A stretch of 28,641 nucleotides of DNA, taken from contig DBCJ01000111.1 in the NCBI GenBank assembly GCA_002293005.1, forward strand, positions 9,940 through 38,580, in the 5' to 3' direction. This DNA comes from Ignavibacteria bacterium UBA961 (GTDB lineage: Bacteria > Bacteroidota > Ignavibacteria > Kapaibacteriales > UBA961). A program made the position numbers and the translations under genes. Below, one piece after another: positions 1 through 7,335 of the stretch (its first letter is position 1; each line of letters opens with the position of its first letter). The notes under the pieces were generated by a model. That model ran no database searches. It was not told the DNA's origin and saw nothing but the letters and a program-made list of their open reading frames with translations.

Positions 1-604
1 AGAGATGAATCATCTGCAGAGCTTGAGTATGACCATATACTCTTTCGACATGTATTCCGGTAAAAAGTTCACCATCTCCTTGAATGATATTTAGCATACC
101 ATTTGCGATCAGCGGATCCCAATTCTCAGGCATGAAAGATGCTCTATCTTTTTCCGTGGGTGCTTTGGCCCATTGCAATTGTTCTTCTTGAATATGATAT
201 GTTGCATTGGGAAAGACGGGAACGATTTCACCTGTTGCGACTCTTTTCGTTGCACCTCCCACATGATCGAAATGAAGATGGGTAAGAATGATATCCGTTA
301 TATCTTCCGAAGTGATGTCGTACATCTGTAAAGAATGCTCGACAGATGCTCTGGAATAATCCACTCGATATATGGACTCCAATTTTTCAGACATCTTATG
401 ACCGCATCCGGTATCAATGAGAATATTCTTCCCATTCCCTCGAATGAGCAAACTTCTGGATGTCATGTCAATCCGATTGAGTTCATCTCCGGGATGATAT
501 GCTTTTGTCCACAAAGTCTTTGGAACCACGCCGAACATTGCTCCACCATCGAGGGCAAAATCACCGGTATCAAAAATGTCTATTGTATATGGGCCTATAT
601 TCAT
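1..604 (-). CDS. MBL-fold metallo-hydrolase, C-terminus cut by window edge
   Basis: The reading frame starts at ATG 604 and stays open for 201 codons to the window edge, so the C-terminal part is missing. The translation carries the metallo-beta-lactamase signature HLHFDHVGG (residues 109-117, di-metal ligands H109, H111, D113, H114), an upstream ILIDTG strand (61-66), and a GHT at 181-183 whose His fits the next metal ligand. The architecture resembles lactonase-like MBL hydrolases; the substrate cannot be told. No signal peptide is visible, so it is probably cytoplasmic. It begins 10 bases after the stop of the redoxin-like gene and looks like the last visible gene of the operon that starts with the glmM-like gene. 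The family call is solid; the specific function is unknown. Confidence 0.88.
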   Translation of the reverse strand, partial: MNIGPYTIDIFDTGDFALDGGAMFGVVPKTLWTKAYHPGDELNRIDMTSRSLLIRGNGKNILIDTGCGHKMSEKLESIYRVDYSRASVEHSLQMYDITSEDITDIILTHLHFDHVGGATKRVATGEIVPVFPNATYHIQEEQLQWAKAPTEKDRASFMPENWDPLIANGMLNIIQGDGELFTGIHVERVYGHTQALQMIHL

Positions 605-614
605 GTTTTGTCCG

Positions 615-1217
615 TCACTTTTTCCATTTGATAGAACAACCGATTGCTTTTGTGGTTTCGGGTGCGGGAGATTTTTGTGCAATCAATGATTCAATTGCAT
701 TTGACAAATATGTTTCCTTCACTGAGCTTGCATCACTGTGATTATCATCGATTGCACCGATATATGCAATCTTGAATGTATTGTCGGAATGTTTTTTCAG
801 AAGATAGACATGTGGAGTGCGAGTTGCTCCATATTGCTTTGCAATAGATTGCGTTTCATCAATCACATAGCGGAATGGAAAACCCTTCTCTTTGGCTCGC
901 TCAATCATTTTGTCGAAAGAGTCTTCAGGAACAGAAACGGGATCATTCGGATTGATTGCCAAAACGGGGTAACCTTTGCCGGCATATTTTTTATGTAGAT
1001 CAATGATGCGATCTTCATATGCCTTTGAGAATGGACAATGATTGCATGTAAAAATAACGACAAGTCCATTGTCACCGGAATAATTTGCCAATGAGATCAT
1101 TGAACCATCAATGTTCTTGAGGGAAAATTCCTTTGCATCATCACCGATTTTTAAACCTTCGGCAGAGAATGCATTCACTGCACCAAAAAAAAGCAGGGCT
1201 AGAATAAATGATTTCAT
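615..1217 (-). CDS. Exported thioredoxin-like (redoxin/AhpC-TSA) protein
   Basis: A 200-residue protein with a cleavable signal peptide (about residues 1-19, hydrophobic LALLFFGAVNAFSA) followed by a thioredoxin fold. The redox motif is C58-N-H-C61 within FTCNHCPFSKAYEDR, typical of the redoxin-like family that continues with a GYPVLAINPNDP stretch. A later TRTPHVYLL segment provides the cis-proline region. It should act in the periplasm as a thiol-disulfide or peroxiredoxin-like protein; a CNHC motif is not a standard TlpA or DsbA site, so its direction (oxidase, reductase, peroxidase) is open. It lies 4 bases after the TlpA-like gene and 10 bases before the MBL gene, consistent with one transcript. 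Confidence 0.88.
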   Translation of the reverse strand: MKSFILALLFFGAVNAFSAEGLKIGDDAKEFSLKNIDGSMISLANYSGDNGLVVIFTCNHCPFSKAYEDRIIDLHKKYAGKGYPVLAINPNDPVSVPEDSFDKMIERAKEKGFPFRYVIDETQSIAKQYGATRTPHVYLLKKHSDNTFKIAYIGAIDDNHSDASSVKETYLSNAIESLIAQKSPAPETTKAIGCSIKWKK

Positions 1218-1221
1218 GTGT

Positions 1222-1695
1222 TTACTCCATCATGGATTGTATAGTGGTAAATAATTCTTCTTTTTCCAATTGTTTCTCAAGAAACACTCTTTTCTTGATC
1301 CGATTTCGCAGAATGATTGTGGCAGGTAGCGAACCCGTCCATTCCGGTTCAATTTTATCTATCCATTCATTTGGATTTTGCTCGTCAAGCAATAGAATCT
1401 CTGATTTCAAATCTTTCTTTTTCACAAAAGGAAGAAGTACTCTATCAAGTTCCGCGGGTGAATCTAAACTTACAAGGATGACGCGCACATTTTTTTTAGA
1501 AAATGCTGAAGTAGCCTCTTCAAAGTAAGGTAACTCTTCAATGCAGGGTTTGCACCATGTAGCCCAGAAATTCATCACATAAACAGAATCAGCATCATTA
1601 TTTAGAAGAGAAGTCAATGCATCCAATTTCACTGTCTTGACTTGAGAAAAAACCGTTACTGAAGAAAGCAAAAACAGTATAAGAAAATTTCTCAT
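1222..1695 (-). CDS. TlpA/ResA-like exported thiol-disulfide oxidoreductase
   Basis: A 157-residue protein with a signal peptide (MRNFLILFLLSSVTVFSQ) and a TlpA-type thioredoxin domain. The active site is W47-C48-K-P-C51 inside NFWATWCKPCIEELPYFEE, and LPATIIL supplies the cis-proline loop. Proteins of this family reduce disulfides in the periplasm, for example in cytochrome c maturation, but no cytochrome genes are nearby. Its ATG overlaps the DUF4175 stop codon in an ATGA arrangement (bases 1692-1695), so it is probably translated by coupling to that gene. A second CxxC protein follows 4 bases later. The family call is firm; the partner is unknown, and the operon position suggests a role with the DUF4175 protein (inference). 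Confidence 0.9.
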   Translation of the reverse strand: MRNFLILFLLSSVTVFSQVKTVKLDALTSLLNNDADSVYVMNFWATWCKPCIEELPYFEEATSAFSKKNVRVILVSLDSPAELDRVLLPFVKKKDLKSEILLLDEQNPNEWIDKIEPEWTGSLPATIILRNRIKKRVFLEKQLEKEELFTTIQSMME

Positions 1696-4600
1696 CGCAT
1701 GATTCCCTGTATTTTCTGCAATCGATCGAAATATTGGCGAATCATGATTTCATAATCTTTTGTATATCCTTTTCCAAGAGATCTGAGTACATCCTGCATT
1801 GCTCTTTGTCGACTTTCAGGAGTCGAAAGATCAAGTGGTGGCGGACTTTTTCCAACAATATCTTGTCCGCTCCTTGCTTCTCTTTTCATTTCATAATCTC
1901 TTTCATTGATGGATCGCGTTGCATCAAGTAGTCGAGAAAGTATTTTATCTTGTCTTCTCTTTGTTTCTGGCGTGATCATTCCATTCTGCATCGCACTCAC
2001 AACTTCCTGCATTTCATCGGCAATTTGCTGTAAATCTCCCAATGCCTTCTTTTTCCCGGTTGGATCTTGTTGCTGTTTTGCCAATTCCTGCATTGCCTGT
2101 TGAGCTTTGCCTTGCTGAGCAGCGAGTCTGGCTAATTGTTGCTGTTGTTGTGGTGACAAACTTCCGTCTGATCCCGGCTGAGGCATACCTTGATTGATTT
2201 GTTGTTGCATGCCTGCCATATTCTGTAATTGTTGCATGAACCCACCGCTTCCGGGCTTTGGCTCGCCATTTCCTCCCGGATTATCACAAGATCCATCTCC
2301 TTCACCTTGAAGTTTGTTCAAAGCATCTTGCATCTTAATAGATGCCTTATTGAGTGAATTCATTGCTTGTGCTTGAGATTGGGATGCCATTTGAGGATTT
2401 CTCTGTGACAATTGCTCAGATGCTTTTTGCATGCCTTGCATTGCATTGGACATTTCTTTCACCATTTCCGGCGTGACGGATTGTGACTTTTGTGCCAACT
2501 GCATAAGTTCAGCAGCCATTTTCGACATCTGTTCTTGTAATTTGGATTGCTCTTGCGCGGATTGAGGCATTTGTGTGGAATTGAAATCCAATGTTTGATT
2601 ACGAGATTTTTGTGCTTCTTGTTGCTTGGAAAGTGACAATGTTTCTTGAACTGATTTCTGCAATTGTTTGATTGCTTCTTTATTCATGTTCTTTTTCATC
2701 TCTTGCTTCATCTGCTTCATTTGCTTTGCAAACTTTTTCATGGATTGCGAAGCCTTTTTCTGTTTTTGTGCAGAGGAATTCATCTGACCTTGTTGCATGT
2801 CATTTTGAGCTTCTTGCATGTCTTTAGATGTTTCTTGCTCGGATAATTCCTGCTTTGCTTTTTCAAGCTCATCCATCGGCATGTTTTGCTTGAGCTCTTT
2901 CATCAGATCTTCCAATTCTTTGAGTTCGGAAGCCATGTCTTTCATGTCTTTTTGCAAAGATTCCTGATTCTTGCTCAATTCATCTCTTTCTTTTGCATCC
3001 ATCGAATTTGTGTTCTCGGTTCTTTGAGTAAGCTCATCTTGCTTTTGGGCGAGTTCCTCTGCGCGACGAATCAATGCATCAGTCTTTTGTTCTGCTTGCA
3101 TTCTTTTGAGGAGATTCATGGTTCTTTCAATTCCCTTTTTGAATTCTTCCTCATTGAATTTCATATTTTTCATGGCTTGTCGCATTTGCTCGGGATCAAC
3201 TTGCTGCATGGCCTTTTGCATTGCTTCCATTGCTTTGCGAAGTTCAGGTGAATTGATCTCTTTCATCAATTGCTGTAGTTTTTGATATTCTTGCATGGTC
3301 TCGGGAGACAATGCATTTTTTTCTTGAAGATCATTGGTCATTTCTTGCAATTGATCTCCTATTTCAGACAATTGCTTTTGGAGATCTGCTTGCTTCTTGA
3401 GAATATTCTCGATATTCTTCACATCTTTCCATTCCATGGATTGATCTTGCTTGAGCAATTCTCTCTGCAATTCTTCCAATTCCTTTCCAATCTTTTCTGC
3501 TTCTTTGGCAGTCTTTTCAAGCGTTTCCAATGCTTTGTCTTGAACGGAATCTGCCTGAGACAACACTTCATCGAGTGATGGAAGCCTTACCGAAATAACA
3601 CCGGTGCGAGCTTTTCCCGGTCCTGTCACGGAATTATTATCAGCAATCTCAATATAGAATTCATATTTGTCGCTTGGTGCTATTCCAATGAGATTCAAAT
3701 CCCAAGTATAGCCGATATCGGCACTGAGTCCTGCTCCTGAAGGAATCGGTATCGACAATGAAGCGTATTTTTCCATTGGTGGAACATATTTTGAATCAAT
3801 CAATCGATAATACAATTTGAGCGAAGAAAACCCATAATCATCGCTTACATGAACTGCAATTGGAAGTCTTGCTGATTCTGTCAATACACCATCGCCTTGC
3901 GGTTCAATGAGTGAGATGGTTGGACTATTGTCGGAAATTGCGGTCACGGAATAATGAATTGGGTCAGCATTTGAACGACCATCTTTATCAATGATGGTGA
4001 TGCAATATTCACCATCACGATTAATGGTAAATGAACCACTTGCCTTCATTGCATGTACATTCATTGCAATCTTAACGGTGTCATATGACTTTATATCAGA
4101 AGTTTTCTCCTCTCCTGATATCTTGGGATTCAGAAATAAGATGAATGCTTTGGATAATTCTTTGTTTGCATCCACTTCTAGCTTCACTGATGTTCCTTGC
4201 AATGCAAGAATATCAGCTGATTGCTCATCAATTGTTCTGCCCGATTGTTTGCTATATCCCGGAGGCGATACGGTTCCGGTCAGAGAACGAATCTCGGGTC
4301 GATCAATAACTTGAATATTTCCTTTTGGTGACAATACCTGCTCTGCGAGCCATTCTGCATGTGCATAGAATGAAAGTGATGCCTTTGCGGATTGAATCTC
4401 ATATCGATATATATGCGCAGTATCTGTTATGATTGCAATGGTGTCATAAGTATCCTGCATTTCTTCTTTGATATGCAAGATGATCTTCGGAGGGAGAGTC
4501 CCTTTGACACTGATAAGAATTTCTTCCTTGCTACCGCGTAGAACTGTTTTGTTGATGGGAGAAATATCCAAACTATATGGCGCAGGCGGTATGAATGATT

Positions 4601-5186
4601 GCTGATATTGAATCAATCTATTCAAAGATTCCCTGAGAGGACTGATACCTATAAACATGATGAGCGAAATGCCGAGGGCTGACATAAACAGTATTAGAGC
4701 GCGCTTGCGTTCTTGTTCATCAATGACTTTATAAAAATCCTTTTCTCTACTTTTCTTCTCAACTTCATCGAATGCAGCATTGATGAAAGGCATTGCAGAG
4801 AGTGGATATTGTTCTTTTTTCGACATCATTTGCAATGCATTATGCAAAGTGTCTCGAATATCTTCAAAAATAGTACCAACCCGATCTGCAATTGCGAAGT
4901 GTGTTTCTTCTTTTGAAGATCTCATCAATTGTCTGATTGGAAAGATGCTCAATATACCAAGAGATCCAATTGAAATGAATAACCAAGCATAAAACAAGAA
5001 TGTTCTGAATGCTATATTTCCATTTGCAAAGACTTCTATACCTGAAAAAATGAGCGAAGTCATGATTGATATCAACAAAGCATGAAAAAGAGCAGTATTC
5101 AATTTGATGAATTGCTCTTTTTTATGAACCGAGCGAAGTCTGTCAATGACTTGTTCGGAGGAATTGCTATGTGTTATATCATGCAT
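1692..5186 (-). CDS. DUF4175-family giant membrane-anchored coiled-coil protein
   Basis: A 1164-residue protein of unknown function. There are three predicted membrane segments (about 31-52, 62-83 and 162-182). Residues 200-535 are beta-rich and resemble Ig-like repeats, with a YGFSSLKLYYR segment near 451 that I associate with DUF4175. From about 540 to 960 it is a long, highly charged, Gln/Met/Lys/Glu-rich helical region, probably coiled coil. A Gly/Pro hinge (about 961-985), a Gln-rich stretch (985-1060) and a basic C-terminal tail follow. It has only two cysteines, 396 and 967. The gene starts 1 base after the DUF4159 stop and overlaps the TlpA-like gene by 4 bases. I recall DUF4175 and DUF4159 occurring together in Bacteroidota, but the function is not established. 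The long helical region is likely to attract spurious similarity hits. Confidence 0.85.
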   Translation of the reverse strand: MHDITHSNSSEQVIDRLRSVHKKEQFIKLNTALFHALLISIMTSLIFSGIEVFANGNIAFRTFLFYAWLFISIGSLGILSIFPIRQLMRSSKEETHFAIADRVGTIFEDIRDTLHNALQMMSKKEQYPLSAMPFINAAFDEVEKKSREKDFYKVIDEQERKRALILFMSALGISLIMFIGISPLRESLNRLIQYQQSFIPPAPYSLDISPINKTVLRGSKEEILISVKGTLPPKIILHIKEEMQDTYDTIAIITDTAHIYRYEIQSAKASLSFYAHAEWLAEQVLSPKGNIQVIDRPEIRSLTGTVSPPGYSKQSGRTIDEQSADILALQGTSVKLEVDANKELSKAFILFLNPKISGEEKTSDIKSYDTVKIAMNVHAMKASGSFTINRDGEYCITIIDKDGRSNADPIHYSVTAISDNSPTISLIEPQGDGVLTESARLPIAVHVSDDYGFSSLKLYYRLIDSKYVPPMEKYASLSIPIPSGAGLSADIGYTWDLNLIGIAPSDKYEFYIEIADNNSVTGPGKARTGVISVRLPSLDEVLSQADSVQDKALETLEKTAKEAEKIGKELEELQRELLKQDQSMEWKDVKNIENILKKQADLQKQLSEIGDQLQEMTNDLQEKNALSPETMQEYQKLQQLMKEINSPELRKAMEAMQKAMQQVDPEQMRQAMKNMKFNEEEFKKGIERTMNLLKRMQAEQKTDALIRRAEELAQKQDELTQRTENTNSMDAKERDELSKNQESLQKDMKDMASELKELEDLMKELKQNMPMDELEKAKQELSEQETSKDMQEAQNDMQQGQMNSSAQKQKKASQSMKKFAKQMKQMKQEMKKNMNKEAIKQLQKSVQETLSLSKQQEAQKSRNQTLDFNSTQMPQSAQEQSKLQEQMSKMAAELMQLAQKSQSVTPEMVKEMSNAMQGMQKASEQLSQRNPQMASQSQAQAMNSLNKASIKMQDALNKLQGEGDGSCDNPGGNGEPKPGSGGFMQQLQNMAGMQQQINQGMPQPGSDGSLSPQQQQQLARLAAQQGKAQQAMQELAKQQQDPTGKKKALGDLQQIADEMQEVVSAMQNGMITPETKRRQDKILSRLLDATRSINERDYEMKREARSGQDIVGKSPPPLDLSTPESRQRAMQDVLRSLGKGYTKDYEIMIRQYFDRLQKIQGIMR

Positions 5187-5187
5187 A

Positions 5188-5856
5188 TTATCTGCTCAAT
5201 GCATAGACAATGATATTTGTTCCGATCTTTAAAGATGCTTCTCTTTTTTCGGGTGGATCATGATGAACATCAGGATCGGCCCAACCATCGCTTGGATTGG
5301 TTTCATATGTATAATACACACATAATTTACCTTCATGGAATAGTCCCAAACCTTGAGGTGACTTCGCATCATGTTCATGGATTTTGGGAAGTCCATTTGG
5401 AAATGTATAATGAGCAGAATACAAAGGATGATCGAATGGTAACTCGATGAATTTCTGATTTGGAAAAACCTTGCTCATCTCTTTTCTAATCGAAGCATCC
5501 ATTCCATAATCATCATCTATGTATAGGAATCCACCATTCTCCAAATATGCTCTTAGCCTTCTTGCTTCAGCATCTGTGAGATTCATGGTTCCATGTCCTG
5601 TCAGAAACAATAATGGATAGAGAAAGATATTGTCTGTCGCCAAATCCACGAATTCATATATTGGTTCAGTCTGTATGGTTGTATGCTCATTTACATATTT
5701 CAATAAATTCACTTCTGAAGATTGATCATTATACCAATCTCCGCCACCTGAATATTTCACCCTGGCAAGTTTGATCTTACTCGTGGTCTGCATTTGAGCT
5801 TCAAGTGTGAAGCACATGAGGAACATGAAGAAGAAATATGTGATTGTTTTTTTCAT
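5188..5856 (-). CDS. DUF4159-domain exported protein
   Basis: A 222-residue protein starting at ATG 5856, which overlaps the mutase stop by one base (TGATG). A start 21 codons further upstream would run into the mutase gene and put a hydrophilic extension before the signal peptide, so I reject it. The N-terminus (MKKTITYFFFMFLMCFTLEA) is a signal peptide. The mature part has the DUF4159 features: KLARVKYSGGGDWYND near the start, LTGHGTMNLTDAEARRLRAYL and GGFLYIDDDYG in the middle, and a FDHPLY segment. These resemble a ThuA/glutamine-amidotransferase-like fold without an obvious catalytic Cys-His pair. Function is unknown. It sits directly upstream of the DUF4175 gene, which suggests the two products work together in the envelope. 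Confidence 0.85.
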   Translation of the reverse strand: MKKTITYFFFMFLMCFTLEAQMQTTSKIKLARVKYSGGGDWYNDQSSEVNLLKYVNEHTTIQTEPIYEFVDLATDNIFLYPLLFLTGHGTMNLTDAEARRLRAYLENGGFLYIDDDYGMDASIRKEMSKVFPNQKFIELPFDHPLYSAHYTFPNGLPKIHEHDAKSPQGLGLFHEGKLCVYYTYETNPSDGWADPDVHHDPPEKREASLKIGTNIIVYALSR

Positions 5857-7214
5857 CAATCTTGAAATTGCATCATGAGTGATTGAACATGGTTTTGTAC
5901 TGTATTCTCTTCCAAACATTCAATGATATATCGCATAATCGGCTCTGTATTTGACATTCGAACATGCATCCATCCATCTGAGAATTGCATCCATATGCCA
6001 TCATCTTTACGAATCTCAATGATAGCATCTGCAAAATGTCGTTCTATTCTCTGAAATATTTCATCCGCCGAGCCGGACCAAGGCATTTTTCCTTTGATCA
6101 TATATGTTTTTGGAAGCATTTCAGCCAATGTGCTGAGAGTTTTCCCTGTTTTCTTCATCAATGCAATGATCAGTGATATGCCAACAAGGGAATCGCGTCC
6201 ATAATGACATGCCGGAAGAATGACTCCGCCACTTCCTTCCCCACCGATGATGCAATCATATTTTTTCATCGCTTGCACCACATTGATTTCACCAACAGGA
6301 GTTCTATGTACCTTCCAACCATTATTCTTAGCCAAAATCTCGCTCATGCTTGAAGTGGACATATTGATGGCTATTGAATGTGAATCTTGTTTCAAGTCAG
6401 CGCATTCAAGAATCGCCAAGGTGCATAAGGCTATTGTTTTTTCCTCACCAATGGCATTTCCTTTTTCATCGATCAATACCAAACGATCTGCATCGGGATC
6501 CACTGCAATACCGAGTTGAGCTGAATATTGACATACTGCTGACATCAGATCTATCAAATGCTCGGTCAATGGCTCAGGAGTATGTGGAAATTCACCCGTA
6601 TTGTCACAATACAGAGGAATACACTCGCAGTCGAGAGATTCAAGCAATGCAGGAACGAATATGCTTCCTGAAGCATTCACTGCATCGACCACTGCAAGAA
6701 TAGGCTGTTTCACATGTGGTAACTCAATACCCAATCCTAGTAGAGCTGCATGAATTTTTGCAATATGTTGTTCTGAAGGATGTTCAACTATAGTGCAATT
6801 TCCCGGATTGCTGTTTTCTTCAATATCATTTTCATCCAGATAATTCCAGAAATCACGATTTTCTTCTGCATTGAGAAATACACCACCTGCATTGAGGAAT
6901 TTCATTCCATTCCATTCACTAGGATTATGAGACGCAGTGATGGAAATCCCACCAATTGCATTGGAATGTTCGGTTTCAAGTTGTACTGTAGGCGTTGGAG
7001 CAATACCCAATGAAATCACATCTCTGCCAAATGCAGTCAATGTGGCAATGATCACTTCTTCCATCCAGACTCCTGAAGGACGGCCATCTCTTCCGATGAC
7101 TATGGGTCCGGGTGGAAGATAAGCGGCAAAAGCCCTGGAATATGAAGCAATCAACTCTTGAGTCAATTCATCATCTGTAACTCTAAGCCCTGATATCGAG
7201 CGAATACATGCCAT
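5856..7214 (-). CDS. glmM: Phosphohexomutase, probable phosphoglucosamine mutase
   Basis: A 452-residue alpha-D-phosphohexomutase with all four family motifs: the phosphoserine loop TASHNP (S95), the metal loop DPDADR (D239, D241, D243), the sugar loop GGEGSGG (324-330) and the phosphate loop RMSNTEP (419-425). The beginning SISGLRV and the TPVGE at 305-309 fit the GlmM/PMM branch used in FCB bacteria. GlmM converts glucosamine-6-phosphate to glucosamine-1-phosphate for UDP-GlcNAc, feeding peptidoglycan and lipid A. The usual GIRG near the N-terminus is replaced by GLRV, so phosphomannomutase activity is an alternative. It is the first gene of the operon; its stop overlaps the DUF4159 start by one base. 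A candidate promoter lies at 7250-7278. Confidence 0.85.
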   Translation of the reverse strand: MACIRSISGLRVTDDELTQELIASYSRAFAAYLPPGPIVIGRDGRPSGVWMEEVIIATLTAFGRDVISLGIAPTPTVQLETEHSNAIGGISITASHNPSEWNGMKFLNAGGVFLNAEENRDFWNYLDENDIEENSNPGNCTIVEHPSEQHIAKIHAALLGLGIELPHVKQPILAVVDAVNASGSIFVPALLESLDCECIPLYCDNTGEFPHTPEPLTEHLIDLMSAVCQYSAQLGIAVDPDADRLVLIDEKGNAIGEEKTIALCTLAILECADLKQDSHSIAINMSTSSMSEILAKNNGWKVHRTPVGEINVVQAMKKYDCIIGGEGSGGVILPACHYGRDSLVGISLIIALMKKTGKTLSTLAEMLPKTYMIKGKMPWSGSADEIFQRIERHFADAIIEIRKDDGIWMQFSDGWMHVRMSNTEPIMRYIIECLEENTVQNHVQSLMMQFQD

Positions 7215-7249
7215 GATAATCTAGAATAAAATGCTGCAGAAAGGTCTTA

Positions 7250-7278
7250 CAAATATACCGTGTTCCACGATTATGCAG
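7250..7278 (-). promoter_or_regulatory. Candidate Bacteroidota-type promoter for the glmM-DUF4159-DUF4175 operon
   Basis: On the minus strand, TATATTTG (7257-7250) matches the TAnnTTTG -7 consensus, with CTG 18 bases upstream in place of the usual TTG. It lies between the terminator of the previous gene and the mutase start, where a promoter is expected. One mismatch in the -33 element keeps confidence low. Confidence 0.35.
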
Positions 7279-7282
7279 TCAT

Positions 7283-7316
7283 AAAAAAAGGCCATCCGAA
7301 AGTTCGAATGGCCTTT
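7283..7316 (-). terminator. Rho-independent terminator of the PD40/OmpA gene
   Basis: Read on the minus strand, a 14-bp stem (arms 7316-7303 and 7300-7287, one G-U pair) closes on a very short loop and runs into seven T residues (7289-7283). It lies 19 bases past the stop of the PD40/OmpA gene and separates it from the glmM operon. On the plus strand the run of T is only three long, so it should work mainly on the minus strand. Confidence 0.87.
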
Positions 7317-7335
7317 GATCGTACTACTTTGAGGA

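Noticed and set aside
2105..2165. Trinucleotide microsatellite (TTG/CTG runs)
   Set aside because: It encodes the short Gln run in the DUF4175 protein with mixed CAA/CAG codons, not a pure repeat likely to slip.
2886..3251. Plus-strand open frame of 121 codons, very rich in Phe, Leu and His
   Set aside because: It is the mirror of the Glu/Lys/Gln-rich coiled coil on the minus strand; such composition arises from antisense reading and it has no ribosome-binding site or family motif.
5857..5919. N-terminal extension of the DUF4159 gene into the mutase gene
   Set aside because: The extension puts a charged stretch before an evident signal peptide, while ATG 5856 gives a TGATG junction.
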